This document shows, piece by piece, positions 20,155 through 27,752 of a DNA stretch of 64,000 bases. A model generated the notes under the pieces. The model was not told the origin of the DNA. It did not search any database and worked only from the letters and a program-made list of their open reading frames with translations. Numbering within the stretch: the first letter of the stretch is position 1; each line of letters begins with the position of its first letter. Location of the stretch: NCBI RefSeq assembly GCF_002159265.1, contig NZ_NFHG01000003.1, positions 1 through 64,000 of the forward strand. Direction: 5' to 3'. Source of the DNA: Flavonifractor sp. An82. Its GTDB lineage: Bacteria; Bacillota; Clostridia; Oscillospirales; Oscillospiraceae. A program made the position numbers and the translations under genes.

Positions 20155-20336
20155 AAACAAGTGGCCGCAGCCACTTGTTTGAGTGGGATGCAGCCCGCCG
20201 CGCGCAGGATCTGTCCGCCAAAGCGGACAGATCCCACACTTGCAGGCTGAGAAGTGTTTTCAGCCACGCACATGTCGCGGCTGAAAACAGATAAGATCTT
20301 TTTCGTGCCTGCGGGCACGAACTCTGCGAGGCTCTT
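20155..20336 (-). repeat. Structured intergenic repeat, copy 1 (with flanking hairpin)
   Basis: The core (20336-20186 on the minus strand) matches a second copy at 29718-29852. Both begin AGCCTCGCAGAGTTCG, share an ACATGT loop, and end GGGCTGCATCC. Between these, stems change sequence but remain paired (see findings). An extra hairpin (CAAACAAGTGGC / GCCACTTGTTTG) at about 20155-20182 and a GGCGGGGGC / GCCCCCGCC hairpin at about 20124-20143 follow. The 357-nt pth-prs gap holds only these hairpins, including one near the prs stop codon (GAACCTGCC / GGCAGGTTC). Confidence 0.7.
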
Positions 20337-20458
20337 TTACCGTGCCCTGTATCGGCGCGGTGGTTTCGTATCCAGGGTCGAACCTGCCGGGGGCAGGTTC
20401 GATGCCAATCAGGCGCAAGCCACCTTTTATGGCAGACAACGTCCCCCCTGGACGGTTC

Positions 20459-21418
20459 TTACACGAACAGCTTAGACACAGAGACCTCTTCGTAGATGCG
20501 CTCGATGGCCTCGGCAAACATGTGGGCCACGGACAGATACTTGATCTTGTCGCAGGTGACGCCCTGCTTGGCAGGGACGGTATCCAGGAAGTAGAGCTCC
20601 TTGATGACGCTCTTCTCGATGCGCTCCACAGCGGGGCCGGAGAGCACGCCGTGGCTGGCGCAGGCGATGACGTCGGTAGCGCCGCCCAGCTCCACCAGAG
20701 CCTGGGCTGCACCGCACAGGGAGCCGGCGGTGTCCACCATGTCGTCAAAGAGGATGACCTTCTTGCCACGGACGTCGCCGATGATGTTCATAACCTCGGA
20801 GGAGTTGGCCTTCTGGCGGCGCTTGTCCACGATGGCCAGACCCATACCCAGCTTCTGGGCGAAGGCGCGGGCGCGGGCCACGGAGCCCACGTCGGGGGAC
20901 ACCACGATCACGTCCTCCTCCTGGCCGGCGAAGCGGTCATGCAGGTAGTTGGTGAAGATGGGGTTGCCCAGCAGATTGTCCACGGGGATGTCGAAGAAGC
21001 CCTGGATCTGGTTGGCGTGCAGGTCCATGGTCAGCACCCGGTCGGCGCCGGCCCGGGTGATCAGATTGGCCACCAGCTTGGCGGAAATGGGATCACGGGG
21101 CTTGGTCTTGCGGTCCTGACGGGCGTAGCCGAAGTAGGGGATCACGGCGGTGATCCGGCCGGCGGAGGCCCGCTTCAGGGCATCGATCATAATGAGCAGT
21201 TCCATCAGGTTGTCGTTGACCGGGGAGCTGGTGGACTGGACCACGAACACGTCGGAGCCGCGGACGGTCTCGTAGATGGAGACAAAGTTTTCACCATCGG
21301 AGAAGGCGCCTACCTCGGCGTTGCCCAGCTCCATACCCATCTCCTTGCAGATGGCCTCAGCCAGAGCGCGGTTGGAAGTGCCGGAAAAGATCTTGATGTC
21401 CTTACCGTGTGCGATCAT
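20459..21418 (-). CDS. prs: Ribose-phosphate pyrophosphokinase
   Basis: This enzyme makes PRPP from ribose 5-phosphate and ATP for nucleotide, histidine and tryptophan synthesis. The protein has 319 residues from ATG 21418. It carries the ATP-loop segment FGYARQDRK, the DLHANQIQGFF metal-binding stretch and the PRPP-binding motif VILFDDMVDTAGS. An alternative ATG at 21430 gives 323 residues, but AGAGG abuts it directly, leaving no spacing; it lies 12 nt from ATG 21418. It lies 88 nt downstream of glmU and is probably co-transcribed with it. Confidence 0.95.
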   Translation of the reverse strand: MIAHGKDIKIFSGTSNRALAEAICKEMGMELGNAEVGAFSDGENFVSIYETVRGSDVFVVQSTSSPVNDNLMELLIMIDALKRASAGRITAVIPYFGYARQDRKTKPRDPISAKLVANLITRAGADRVLTMDLHANQIQGFFDIPVDNLLGNPIFTNYLHDRFAGQEEDVIVVSPDVGSVARARAFAQKLGMGLAIVDKRRQKANSSEVMNIIGDVRGKKVILFDDMVDTAGSLCGAAQALVELGGATDVIACASHGVLSGPAVERIEKSVIKELYFLDTVPAKQGVTCDKIKYLSVAHMFAEAIERIYEEVSVSKLFV

Positions 21419-21506
21419 TTTTTTAAACATCCTCTCACAAATATAGTCGTTCTCTATTTCATGGTGCAGCTCGGAACTATCTTTACCCCTCCGGTGAGGG
21501 GCGGGT

Positions 21507-22700
21507 TCACTTTCTTCTGGAACGGCGGCGGGCGGCCCACTGCTTCTTCACCGTCTGGCGGGGCCGGGCGATGGCCAGGGAGTCGGCGGGCACCTCGTCG
21601 GTGATGGTGGAGCCGGCGGCGGTGTAGGCGCCGTCCCCCACCCGGACGGGGGCCACCAGATTGGTATTGCAGCCGATGAAGGCGTCGTCCCCGATGGTGG
21701 TACGGTACTTGCTGATGCCGTCATAGTTGACGGTGACGGTGCCGCAGCCGAAGTTGACCCGGCAGCCCACGTCGGAGTCGCCCACATAGGTCAGGTGGGA
21801 GATCTTGGTGCCGTCGCCGATGGTGGAGTTCTTCAGCTCCACGAAGTCGCCCACCTTCACGTTGGCGCCCACGTGGCAGTTGGGGCGGATGTAGGCAAAG
21901 GGGCCGATCTTGGTGCCGGCGTCCACGGTGCTCTCATTGATCTGGGATGCGTTGACCACCACGTTGTCCCCCACGGTGCAGTCCCGCACCATGGAATTGG
22001 GGCCCAGCTCGCAGCCGGCGCCGATGACGGTCTCCCCCCGCAGGATGGTGCCGGGGAGGATCACGGTGCCCTCCCCCACCTTCACCCGGGGTCCCACATA
22101 GCAGGTGTTGGGGTCCATGATGCGAACGCCGCTCTCCAGCAGCCGGTAGGCGCCGTAGTTGCGGGCGGTGAGCTCCGCCTCCACCCGGCCCTCGGGGCCG
22201 GCCTTGAGCACCGCCGCGCTCTGGTACCAGATGCTGCGGCCGCCCAGCTTGTCGGCGTTCTCCTTCAAAACCTCGTCCAGGCCGCTGCCGTCGGCCAGGG
22301 CCTGGGCCAGCAGGGCCGCGTCGATGCGGCACACGCCGGTGTCCTTATTGTCCAGCGGTCCGGAGCAGTTGTCGTCCACCAGCTGGCGGGCGCTCTGCCA
22401 GGAGAGGAGCACCGGCCGGGTAAAGACCAGCACCTTGCCCTCCAGCCGGGCCAGGAAGTCCATCAGCTGCTCCAGGGCGTCTCCGGTGCTGCCGGTGACA
22501 AACTCGGTGCCCTCGGGGAAGCAGGTCCGGGCCTTCTCCCGGTCATCGCTGTGGCAGACCACAAAAAACTGTTCCACACCGGCTGCCTCCAGCGCCTCGG
22601 TCAGCCAGAGAGCCGCCGGATCAAAGAGCAGCTCCTCCAGCATCCGTGACGGGCCGGTCCCCTCCCGGGGCAGGAACACTACCGCTCCAGTCGCGCTCAT
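21507..22700 (-). CDS. glmU: GlmU-like protein: intact acetyltransferase, degenerate uridylyltransferase half
   Basis: A 397-residue GlmU homologue (normal length about 455). Residues from about 200 form a left-handed beta-helix of hexapeptide repeats with the acetyltransferase hallmarks HLTYVGDSDVG (catalytic His) and VNYDG. The N-terminal half keeps nucleotidyltransferase-like spacing (MLEELLFDPAALWLTEALE) but lacks the LxxGxGTRM signature, the QLGTGHA loop and the GDxPL metal site. It probably acetylates glucosamine 1-phosphate; UDP transfer is doubtful. ATG 22700 has GAGGTGAT about 7 nt upstream; GTG 22721 is less likely. Confidence 0.85.
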   Translation of the reverse strand: MSATGAVVFLPREGTGPSRMLEELLFDPAALWLTEALEAAGVEQFFVVCHSDDREKARTCFPEGTEFVTGSTGDALEQLMDFLARLEGKVLVFTRPVLLSWQSARQLVDDNCSGPLDNKDTGVCRIDAALLAQALADGSGLDEVLKENADKLGGRSIWYQSAAVLKAGPEGRVEAELTARNYGAYRLLESGVRIMDPNTCYVGPRVKVGEGTVILPGTILRGETVIGAGCELGPNSMVRDCTVGDNVVVNASQINESTVDAGTKIGPFAYIRPNCHVGANVKVGDFVELKNSTIGDGTKISHLTYVGDSDVGCRVNFGCGTVTVNYDGISKYRTTIGDDAFIGCNTNLVAPVRVGDGAYTAAGSTITDEVPADSLAIARPRQTVKKQWAARRRSRRK

Positions 22701-22780
22701 ACTTGGGATCACCTCAAACACAATGGATTTGCCTGTCCGCCGGACAGGCCGTGATCAAGCCTATATTATGAATCATTATA

Positions 22781-22789
22781 ATTATAGCA
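22781..22789 (-). promoter_or_regulatory. Extended -10 promoter of glmU-prs
   Basis: TGCTATAAT on the minus strand with no good -35. The roughly 75-nt leader contains a hairpin (GCCTGTCCG / CGGACAGGC, 22731-22749) without a T-run, so it is not a terminator. Confidence 0.6.
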
Positions 22790-22897
22790 AAGGGGCAGAG
22801 AAAATGCATCGAAATTTTGAAAAAAAGCCCGTCATTTTTCCAACTTGGCACCCTTGCACAATTTCCCCGCCGTCCTTTACCTGTTCTTTACCAAATT

Positions 22898-23389
22898 TCA
22901 ACGGAACGCCCGCGCCGGGGCCCAGGCCAGCCGGTACAATTCCAGCCGCCGCCAGATCCCCAGCACCTCCGCCGTGGCGCACAGCTTGTCGGCCAGGCAC
23001 ACCGCCGCCGCCGTCCGGCTGCGGGGCGCCCGGGGGGCCAGTGGCCACATGTGGGCCAGAATGCCGTTCTCCTCCTCCGGGCTCAGCTCCCCGCACAGGG
23101 CACGGGCATTGCGCTCGGCTGCCAGGGGATGGGCAAAGCACTGTTTATAGGAGGGCAGGCTCCGGGGATCGTAGAGATACAGGTCGTGGAGCAGCCCCGC
23201 CCGGGCCGCCGCCCGGCGGTCCCCCCGCCAGCGCCCGGCCAGCCGGAAGGCCACATAGGATACAAAGAGGCTGTGCTCAAAGCAGGACACCCCCGGATGG
23301 TGGCGGATCTCCTTCATGGCCTGCACCTGAGGCTGGGCCAGCAGCTCCCCCACGCAGTCCAGATAGGCGCTCCAATGTTCTTCCCGCAT
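22898..23389 (-). CDS. HD-domain hydrolase
   Basis: A 163-residue cytoplasmic protein of the HD phosphohydrolase superfamily. The metal-binding histidines sit in FEHSLFVSYVAFRLA and the HD pair in GLLHDLYLYD; a further HPLAAERNA and an ILAHMWPL segment match the fold. Small stand-alone HD proteins hydrolyse nucleotides or phosphomonoesters, but the substrate cannot be read from sequence. Start 23389 has AAAGGAGG about 9 nt upstream. No terminator is evident before the glmU promoter. Confidence 0.82.
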   Translation of the reverse strand: MREEHWSAYLDCVGELLAQPQVQAMKEIRHHPGVSCFEHSLFVSYVAFRLAGRWRGDRRAAARAGLLHDLYLYDPRSLPSYKQCFAHPLAAERNARALCGELSPEEENGILAHMWPLAPRAPRSRTAAAVCLADKLCATAEVLGIWRRLELYRLAWAPARAFR

Positions 23390-23536
23390 GGGTCCATCCC
23401 TCCTTTCCCGGTGTGTCCGGTCTCGTTTCTACTTATTATATCCCCCCGCCTTTCGGGCCGCAACCCCATCCTGCCCCCGTGCCTCTGGTATAAATTGGAT
23501 ACCCGCTGCCGGCAGCCGCTTCCACACTTTCCACAG

Positions 23537-23565
23537 TTGATTTTTACTAATGGCGGATGTATAAT
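23537..23565 (+). promoter_or_regulatory. Promoter of the thl-ctfAB operon
   Basis: TTGATT, 17 nt, TATAAT: a strong sigma-A type promoter about 50 nt upstream of the thiolase start. Confidence 0.8.
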
Positions 23566-23617
23566 GAAACGAAGGGTTTATTAGGGGAGAAAACGAAAAA
23601 ATCTGGAGGTCAAACAC

Positions 23618-24877
23618 ATGAAAGAAGTCTATGTTGTCAACTGTTGCCGCACCGCTGTGGGCTCCTTTGGCGGCAGCCTGAAGGACACCCCTGCCACTGA
23701 TCTGGGCGCCGTGGTGGTCAAGGAAGTCCTTAACCGGGCCGGTCTGAAGCCCGAGCAGGTGGACGAGCTGATGTTCGGCTGCATCCTGACCGCTGCCCAG
23801 GGCCAGAACCCCGCCCGTCAGGTGGGCGTGAAGGCCGGTCTGCCCTACTCCGTGCCCGCCTACACCGTGGGTATGGTGTGCGGCTCCGGTATGAAGAGCG
23901 TTATTGAGGGCGCCCGCGCCATCATGGCCGGCGACGCCGACGTCATCGTGGCCGGCGGCACCGAGAATATGTCCGCCGCTCCCTACGCTCTGCCCGCTGA
24001 GCGCTGGGGCGCCCGCATGGGCGACAAGAAGGTCGTGGACACTATGATCAAGGACGGCCTGTGGGACGCTTACAACAACTATCACATGGGCACCACCGCT
24101 GAGAACATCGCCGACGTGTGGGGCATCACCCGCGAGGAGATGGACGCCTTCGCCGTGTCCTCTCAGAACAAGACCGAGGCCGCTCAGGCCGCTGGCAAGT
24201 TCGTGGACGAGATCGTGCCCGTTATGGTCAAGAAGAAGAAGGAAATGGTGGAGTTCAAGGTGGACGAGTTCCCCAAGGCCGGCGTGACCATGGAGTCCGT
24301 TGCCAAGCTGCGCGGCGCCTTCCCCGCCGGTCCCGAGGGCGTGGAGGACGAGATCGTCCATACCTTTGAGGTCACTCAGGTCCACGAGGCCGACGCCAAG
24401 AAGCACGTCCAGCGCGTCACCGCCGCCAACGCCTCCGGCATCAACGACGGCGCTGCCGCCATCGTGCTGGCTTCCGGCGAGGCTGTGGAGAAGTACGGCC
24501 TGAAGCCCATGGCCAAGCTGATCGGCTGGGGCCAGGGCGGCGTGGATCCCAAGATCATGGGCGTGGGCCCCGTGCCCGCCTCCCGCAACGCCATGGCCAA
24601 GGCCGGCGTGACCATCGAGGACATCGACCTGGTGGAGGCCAACGAGGCCTTTGCCGCTCAGTCCATCGCCGTGGCCCGTGAGCTGGGCTTCGATATGGAC
24701 AAGGTCAACGTCAACGGCGGCGCCATCTCCATCGGTCACCCCGTGGGTGCTTCCGGCGCCCGCATCATTGTTACCCTGCTGCACGAGATGCAGAAGCGGC
24801 CCGAGGCCAAGAAGGGCCTGGCCACCCTGTGCATCGGCGGCGGCATGGGCGTTGCCACTGTCTTCGAGAAGTGCTGA
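23618..24877 (+). CDS. thl: Acetyl-CoA acetyltransferase (thiolase)
   Basis: This enzyme condenses two acetyl-CoA to acetoacetyl-CoA, or cleaves it. The catalytic triad is present: C88 in VCGSGMKS, the histidine in GHPVGASG and the second cysteine in CIGGGMG. The protein has 419 residues, whereas the family is usually about 392; the surplus is a block at about residues 238-265 between LRGAFPAG and RVTAANASG, where ordinary thiolases have a few residues. It heads an operon with ctfAB, so acetoacetyl-CoA is the shared metabolite. Start follows GGAGG by 10 nt. Confidence 0.96.
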   Translation: MKEVYVVNCCRTAVGSFGGSLKDTPATDLGAVVVKEVLNRAGLKPEQVDELMFGCILTAAQGQNPARQVGVKAGLPYSVPAYTVGMVCGSGMKSVIEGARAIMAGDADVIVAGGTENMSAAPYALPAERWGARMGDKKVVDTMIKDGLWDAYNNYHMGTTAENIADVWGITREEMDAFAVSSQNKTEAAQAAGKFVDEIVPVMVKKKKEMVEFKVDEFPKAGVTMESVAKLRGAFPAGPEGVEDEIVHTFEVTQVHEADAKKHVQRVTAANASGINDGAAAIVLASGEAVEKYGLKPMAKLIGWGQGGVDPKIMGVGPVPASRNAMAKAGVTIEDIDLVEANEAFAAQSIAVARELGFDMDKVNVNGGAISIGHPVGASGARIIVTLLHEMQKRPEAKKGLATLCIGGGMGVATVFEKC

Positions 24878-24944
24878 TCTGTCCGCGCCGGGGCGGCGCT
24901 GCCGCCCCGGCCGGCCCCTATATTATATTTAGGAGGGTAATAAC

Positions 24945-25637
24945 GTGCGCAACAAGATTATTTCTGTTGAGGAAGCCGTGAACATGATCCCCGACGGCGC
25001 CACCATTATGTTCGGCGGCTTCCTGGGCTGCGGCAGCGCCCACAAGGTCATCGAGGCCCTGGCCAAGAAGGGCACCAAGGACCTGACCATCATCGGCAAC
25101 GACTGCGGCATGGCCGTGGGTCCCAACGGTGAGGAGTTCTACGGCATGGCCAAGCTGGTCCACAACCATCAGGTCAAGCGCGTCATCGCCACCCACGTGG
25201 GCATGACCCCCGACGTGGGCACCCAGGGCATGGTGGAGAAGACCCTGCAGGTGGACCTGGTTCCCCAGGGCTCCCTGGCTGAGATGATCCGTGCCGGCGG
25301 CGCCGGCCTGGGCGGCGTGCTCACCCCCACCGGCGTGGGCACCATCGTGGAGGATTCCCCCCTGTGCCTGGGCAAGCAGACCATTAACGGCAAGGACTAT
25401 CTGCTGATGCAGCCTGTCCGCGCCGACTTTGCCATCATCAACGGCCACACCATTGATAAGTTCGGCAACGTCTGGTACAAGGGCACCACCCGTAACTTCA
25501 ACATCGTGATGGCCACCGCCGCTGACGTGGTCATCGCCGAGGCCGACCATCTGGTGGAGATCGGCGACATTGAGCCCGAGAACGTGGTCACCTCCGGCGC
25601 CTTTGTCAATTACATTGTGGATGGAGGGAATGCGTAA
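24945..25637 (+). CDS. ctfA: Acetoacetate/butyrate CoA-transferase, subunit A
   Basis: A 230-residue alpha subunit of a family I CoA-transferase (AtoD/CtfA type). MFGGFLGCGSAHKVIEAL is the CoA-binding glycine-rich segment, and PDVGTQGMVEKTLQVDLVPQGSLAEMIRAGG is diagnostic of the alpha chain. It moves CoA between acetoacetate, acetate and butyrate with subunit B. The start is GTG at 24945 behind AGGAGG. The reading frame ends at the subunit B start, so the two are translationally coupled. The exact acyl pair cannot be deduced. Confidence 0.93.
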   Translation: MRNKIISVEEAVNMIPDGATIMFGGFLGCGSAHKVIEALAKKGTKDLTIIGNDCGMAVGPNGEEFYGMAKLVHNHQVKRVIATHVGMTPDVGTQGMVEKTLQVDLVPQGSLAEMIRAGGAGLGGVLTPTGVGTIVEDSPLCLGKQTINGKDYLLMQPVRADFAIINGHTIDKFGNVWYKGTTRNFNIVMATAADVVIAEADHLVEIGDIEPENVVTSGAFVNYIVDGGNA

Positions 25638-26296
25638 TGGAAAAGTCTGAGATCAAGGGCTTTATCGCCAAGCGTGTGGCTCAGGAACTGAAGGACGGCG
25701 ACGTGGTCAACCTCGGCATCGGCCTGCCCACCATGGTTCCCGCCTATCTGCCCGAGGGGGTCCACGTGATCCTCCAGTCCGAGAACGGCATCATCGGCAC
25801 CGGCCCCAAGCCCACTCCCGAGGAGGCCGACCCCCGCTATAAGACCGACGCCGGCGGATCTCCCGCCCAGGCTGATACCTTCGGCTGCTACATCGACTCC
25901 GCCACCTCCTTCGGCTTCATCCGCGGCGGCCACGTCAACGCCACCATCCTGGGCGGCCTGGAAGTGGACGAGGAGGGCTCCCTGTCCAACTGGATCATCC
26001 CCGGCAAGAAGATGCCCGGCATGGGCGGCGCCATGGACCTGCTGGTGGGCGCCAAGGAAGTCATCGTTGCCATGGAGCACACCGCCAAGGGCAATCCCAA
26101 GATCCTGAAGAAGTGCCGTCTGCCCTACACCGCCGTGCACTGCATCACCAAGATCATCACCGAGATGGCCGTGATCAACGTGACCGACAAGGGTCTGGAG
26201 CTGGTGGAGTACAACCCCGAGTTCACCGTGGAGCAGATCCAGGCTGCCACCGAGGCTACCCTGATCGTCTCCCCCGACCTGAAGCCCATGTGCTGA
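25637..26296 (+). CDS. ctfB: Acetoacetate/butyrate CoA-transferase, subunit B
   Basis: A 219-residue beta subunit (AtoA/CtfB type). The catalytic glutamate that forms the enzyme-CoA thioester is E49 in QSENGIIG. GIGLPTMVPAYLPEGVHVI and PGMGGAMDLLVGA are family hallmarks. It overlaps the last base of ctfA. With thiolase it forms an operon for acetoacetyl-CoA use in butyrate-type fermentation or ketone-body handling. No crotonase, hydroxybutyryl-CoA dehydrogenase or lysine-fermentation gene is adjacent. Confidence 0.93.
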   Translation: MEKSEIKGFIAKRVAQELKDGDVVNLGIGLPTMVPAYLPEGVHVILQSENGIIGTGPKPTPEEADPRYKTDAGGSPAQADTFGCYIDSATSFGFIRGGHVNATILGGLEVDEEGSLSNWIIPGKKMPGMGGAMDLLVGAKEVIVAMEHTAKGNPKILKKCRLPYTAVHCITKIITEMAVINVTDKGLELVEYNPEFTVEQIQAATEATLIVSPDLKPMC

Positions 26297-26314
26297 TCGG
26301 CTTTTGCCGTTTCC

Positions 26315-26346
26315 AACGCCCCGCGGAAAACCGCGGGGCGTTTTTT
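26315..26346 (+). terminator. Terminator of thl-ctfAB
   Basis: A perfect 12-bp stem (AACGCCCCGCGG and complement) with an AAAA loop, followed by TTTTTT. Confidence 0.92.
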
Positions 26347-26408
26347 ATGCCTCCTGAAAACCGGAAGAAAATCGTTATACTTTTTTAAGGATTTCTCCCC
26401 TCTGTCCC

Positions 26409-26442
26409 GTGTATACTGACTGTACTAAGATGTGTCATACAC
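26409..26442 (+). promoter_or_regulatory. Promoter and possible operator of the GntR-ABC operon
   Basis: A -10-like TATACT (26412-26417) overlaps GTGTAT, which recurs inverted as ATACAC at 26437-26442. The pair brackets the transcription start. YtrA-type regulators usually repress their own operon, so this is a candidate operator; the long half-site spacing makes it weak. Confidence 0.35.
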
Positions 26443-26463
26443 TTCCGGAAAGGAGATGCCAGG

Positions 26464-26853
26464 ATGATCCAGCTCAATTACCGGGACGCCCGGCCCATCT
26501 ACGAACAGGTAAAGGATGGGCTGCGGCACCTGGTGGTGACGGGCGCGCTCCAGGCGGGGGACAAACTGCCCTCGGTGCGGGCGCTGGCCACGTCGCTGGC
26601 CATCAACCCCAACACCATCCAGCGGGCCTACGAATCCCTGGAGCGTGAGGGCTATCTGTACACTGTGGCAGGCAAGGGCTCTTTTGCCGCCCCCCAGGCC
26701 GACGTAAACGCCGACCGGCGGGAGCGCCTGCTGAAGGACTTTGACTCCTCGGCGGCGGAGCTGCTGTTTCTGGGGATGACGGCGGGGGAACTGGCCCGCC
26801 GTCTGGACGAGGCCGCCGCCCGCCAGGCGGTGAGAGAGGAGAGGAAACCATGA
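26464..26853 (+). CDS. GntR-family (YtrA-type) repressor
   Basis: A 129-residue transcription factor. The winged helix-turn-helix (residues 10-75; PIYEQVKDGLRHLVVTGALQ, then GDKLPSVRALATSLAINPNT) is typical GntR. Only about 50 C-terminal residues follow, the short dimerisation tail of the YtrA subfamily. Such regulators sense unknown signals, often cell-wall antibiotics, and control an adjacent ABC exporter. The stop codon overlaps the next start by ATGA. AGGAG lies 8 nt before ATG 26464. Confidence 0.9.
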   Translation: MIQLNYRDARPIYEQVKDGLRHLVVTGALQAGDKLPSVRALATSLAINPNTIQRAYESLEREGYLYTVAGKGSFAAPQADVNADRRERLLKDFDSSAAELLFLGMTAGELARRLDEAAARQAVREERKP

Positions 26854-27752
26854 TCGAAGCCAAAAATGTGGTCAAGACCTTTGACGGCTTTAAAGCTCTG
26901 GACGGCCTGACCATGACGGTGCCCCAGGGCTCCATCTACGGCCTGGTGGGTCCCAACGGCGCGGGCAAGTCCACCCTGCTGCGCCATGTCACCGGCGTGT
27001 ACCGGCAGGACTCGGGCTCGGTGCTGCTGGACGGCAACCCCATCTACGAAAATCCCGCCGCCAAGGCCCGCATTGCCGACATTCCCGATGAGCTGTACTA
27101 CTTCCTGTCCGCCTCCACCCGGGACATGATGCGTTTTTACAAGGGGTTCTATCCCCGGTTCGATCACAAGCGCTATGAGGCTCTGAAGGACGTGTTCACC
27201 ACTGTGGACGAGAAGCAGCCCATCCGCCGCCTGTCCAAGGGCATGCAGAAGCAGTCCGCCTTCTGGCTGGCCCTGTGCTGCCGGCCGGAGGTGCTGGTGC
27301 TGGATGAGCCGGTGGACGGTCTGGACCCGGTGATGCGCCGCCAGGTGTGGTCCCTGCTCATGGGCGACGTGGCCGAGCACGGCACCACCGTGCTGGTGTC
27401 CTCCCACAACCTGCGGGAGCTGGAGGACGTGTGCGACCACGTAGGCATCCTGTCCCACGGCAAGGTGCTCATCGAGCGTTCCCTGTCCGATCTGCAGGAG
27501 AACGTGGTCAAAATGCAGATCGTCTTCCAGGAGCGGGAGCTGCCCCAGCTGCCCGAGGACCTGGAGGTGCTCCATGTGTCCCATGTGGGCCGCATCCACA
27601 CCCTCATCATCCGGGGCAACGCCACCGACGTGACCAACCGGCTGGCGGCCTACGCCCCCATTCTCATGGAGGCCCTGCCCCTGACCCTGGAGGAGATCTT
27701 TATTTACGAGCTGGGAGGTGAGGACTATGCGGTCCGGGACATCGTACTTTAA
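26850..27752 (+). CDS. ABC transporter ATP-binding protein
   Basis: A 300-residue nucleotide-binding subunit. Walker A GPNGAGKST (about 34-42), ABC signature RLSKGMQKQ, Walker B VLVLDEPVDGLDP and the SSHNLRELE H-loop region are all present. The signature LSKGM departs from the usual LSGGQ, as is common in the YtrB/EcsA-like exporter group. It lies between its GntR repressor and a large permease, overlapping both neighbours. Substrate unknown; antimicrobial or lipid export is the usual inference for this gene order. Confidence 0.92.
   Translation: MIEAKNVVKTFDGFKALDGLTMTVPQGSIYGLVGPNGAGKSTLLRHVTGVYRQDSGSVLLDGNPIYENPAAKARIADIPDELYYFLSASTRDMMRFYKGFYPRFDHKRYEALKDVFTTVDEKQPIRRLSKGMQKQSAFWLALCCRPEVLVLDEPVDGLDPVMRRQVWSLLMGDVAEHGTTVLVSSHNLRELEDVCDHVGILSHGKVLIERSLSDLQENVVKMQIVFQERELPQLPEDLEVLHVSHVGRIHTLIIRGNATDVTNRLAAYAPILMEALPLTLEEIFIYELGGEDYAVRDIVL

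Noticed and set aside
22731-22749. Hairpin GCCTGTCCG / CGGACAGGC in the glmU leader as a terminator
   Set aside because: No T-run follows in either direction, and it lies between the glmU promoter and its ribosome-binding site.
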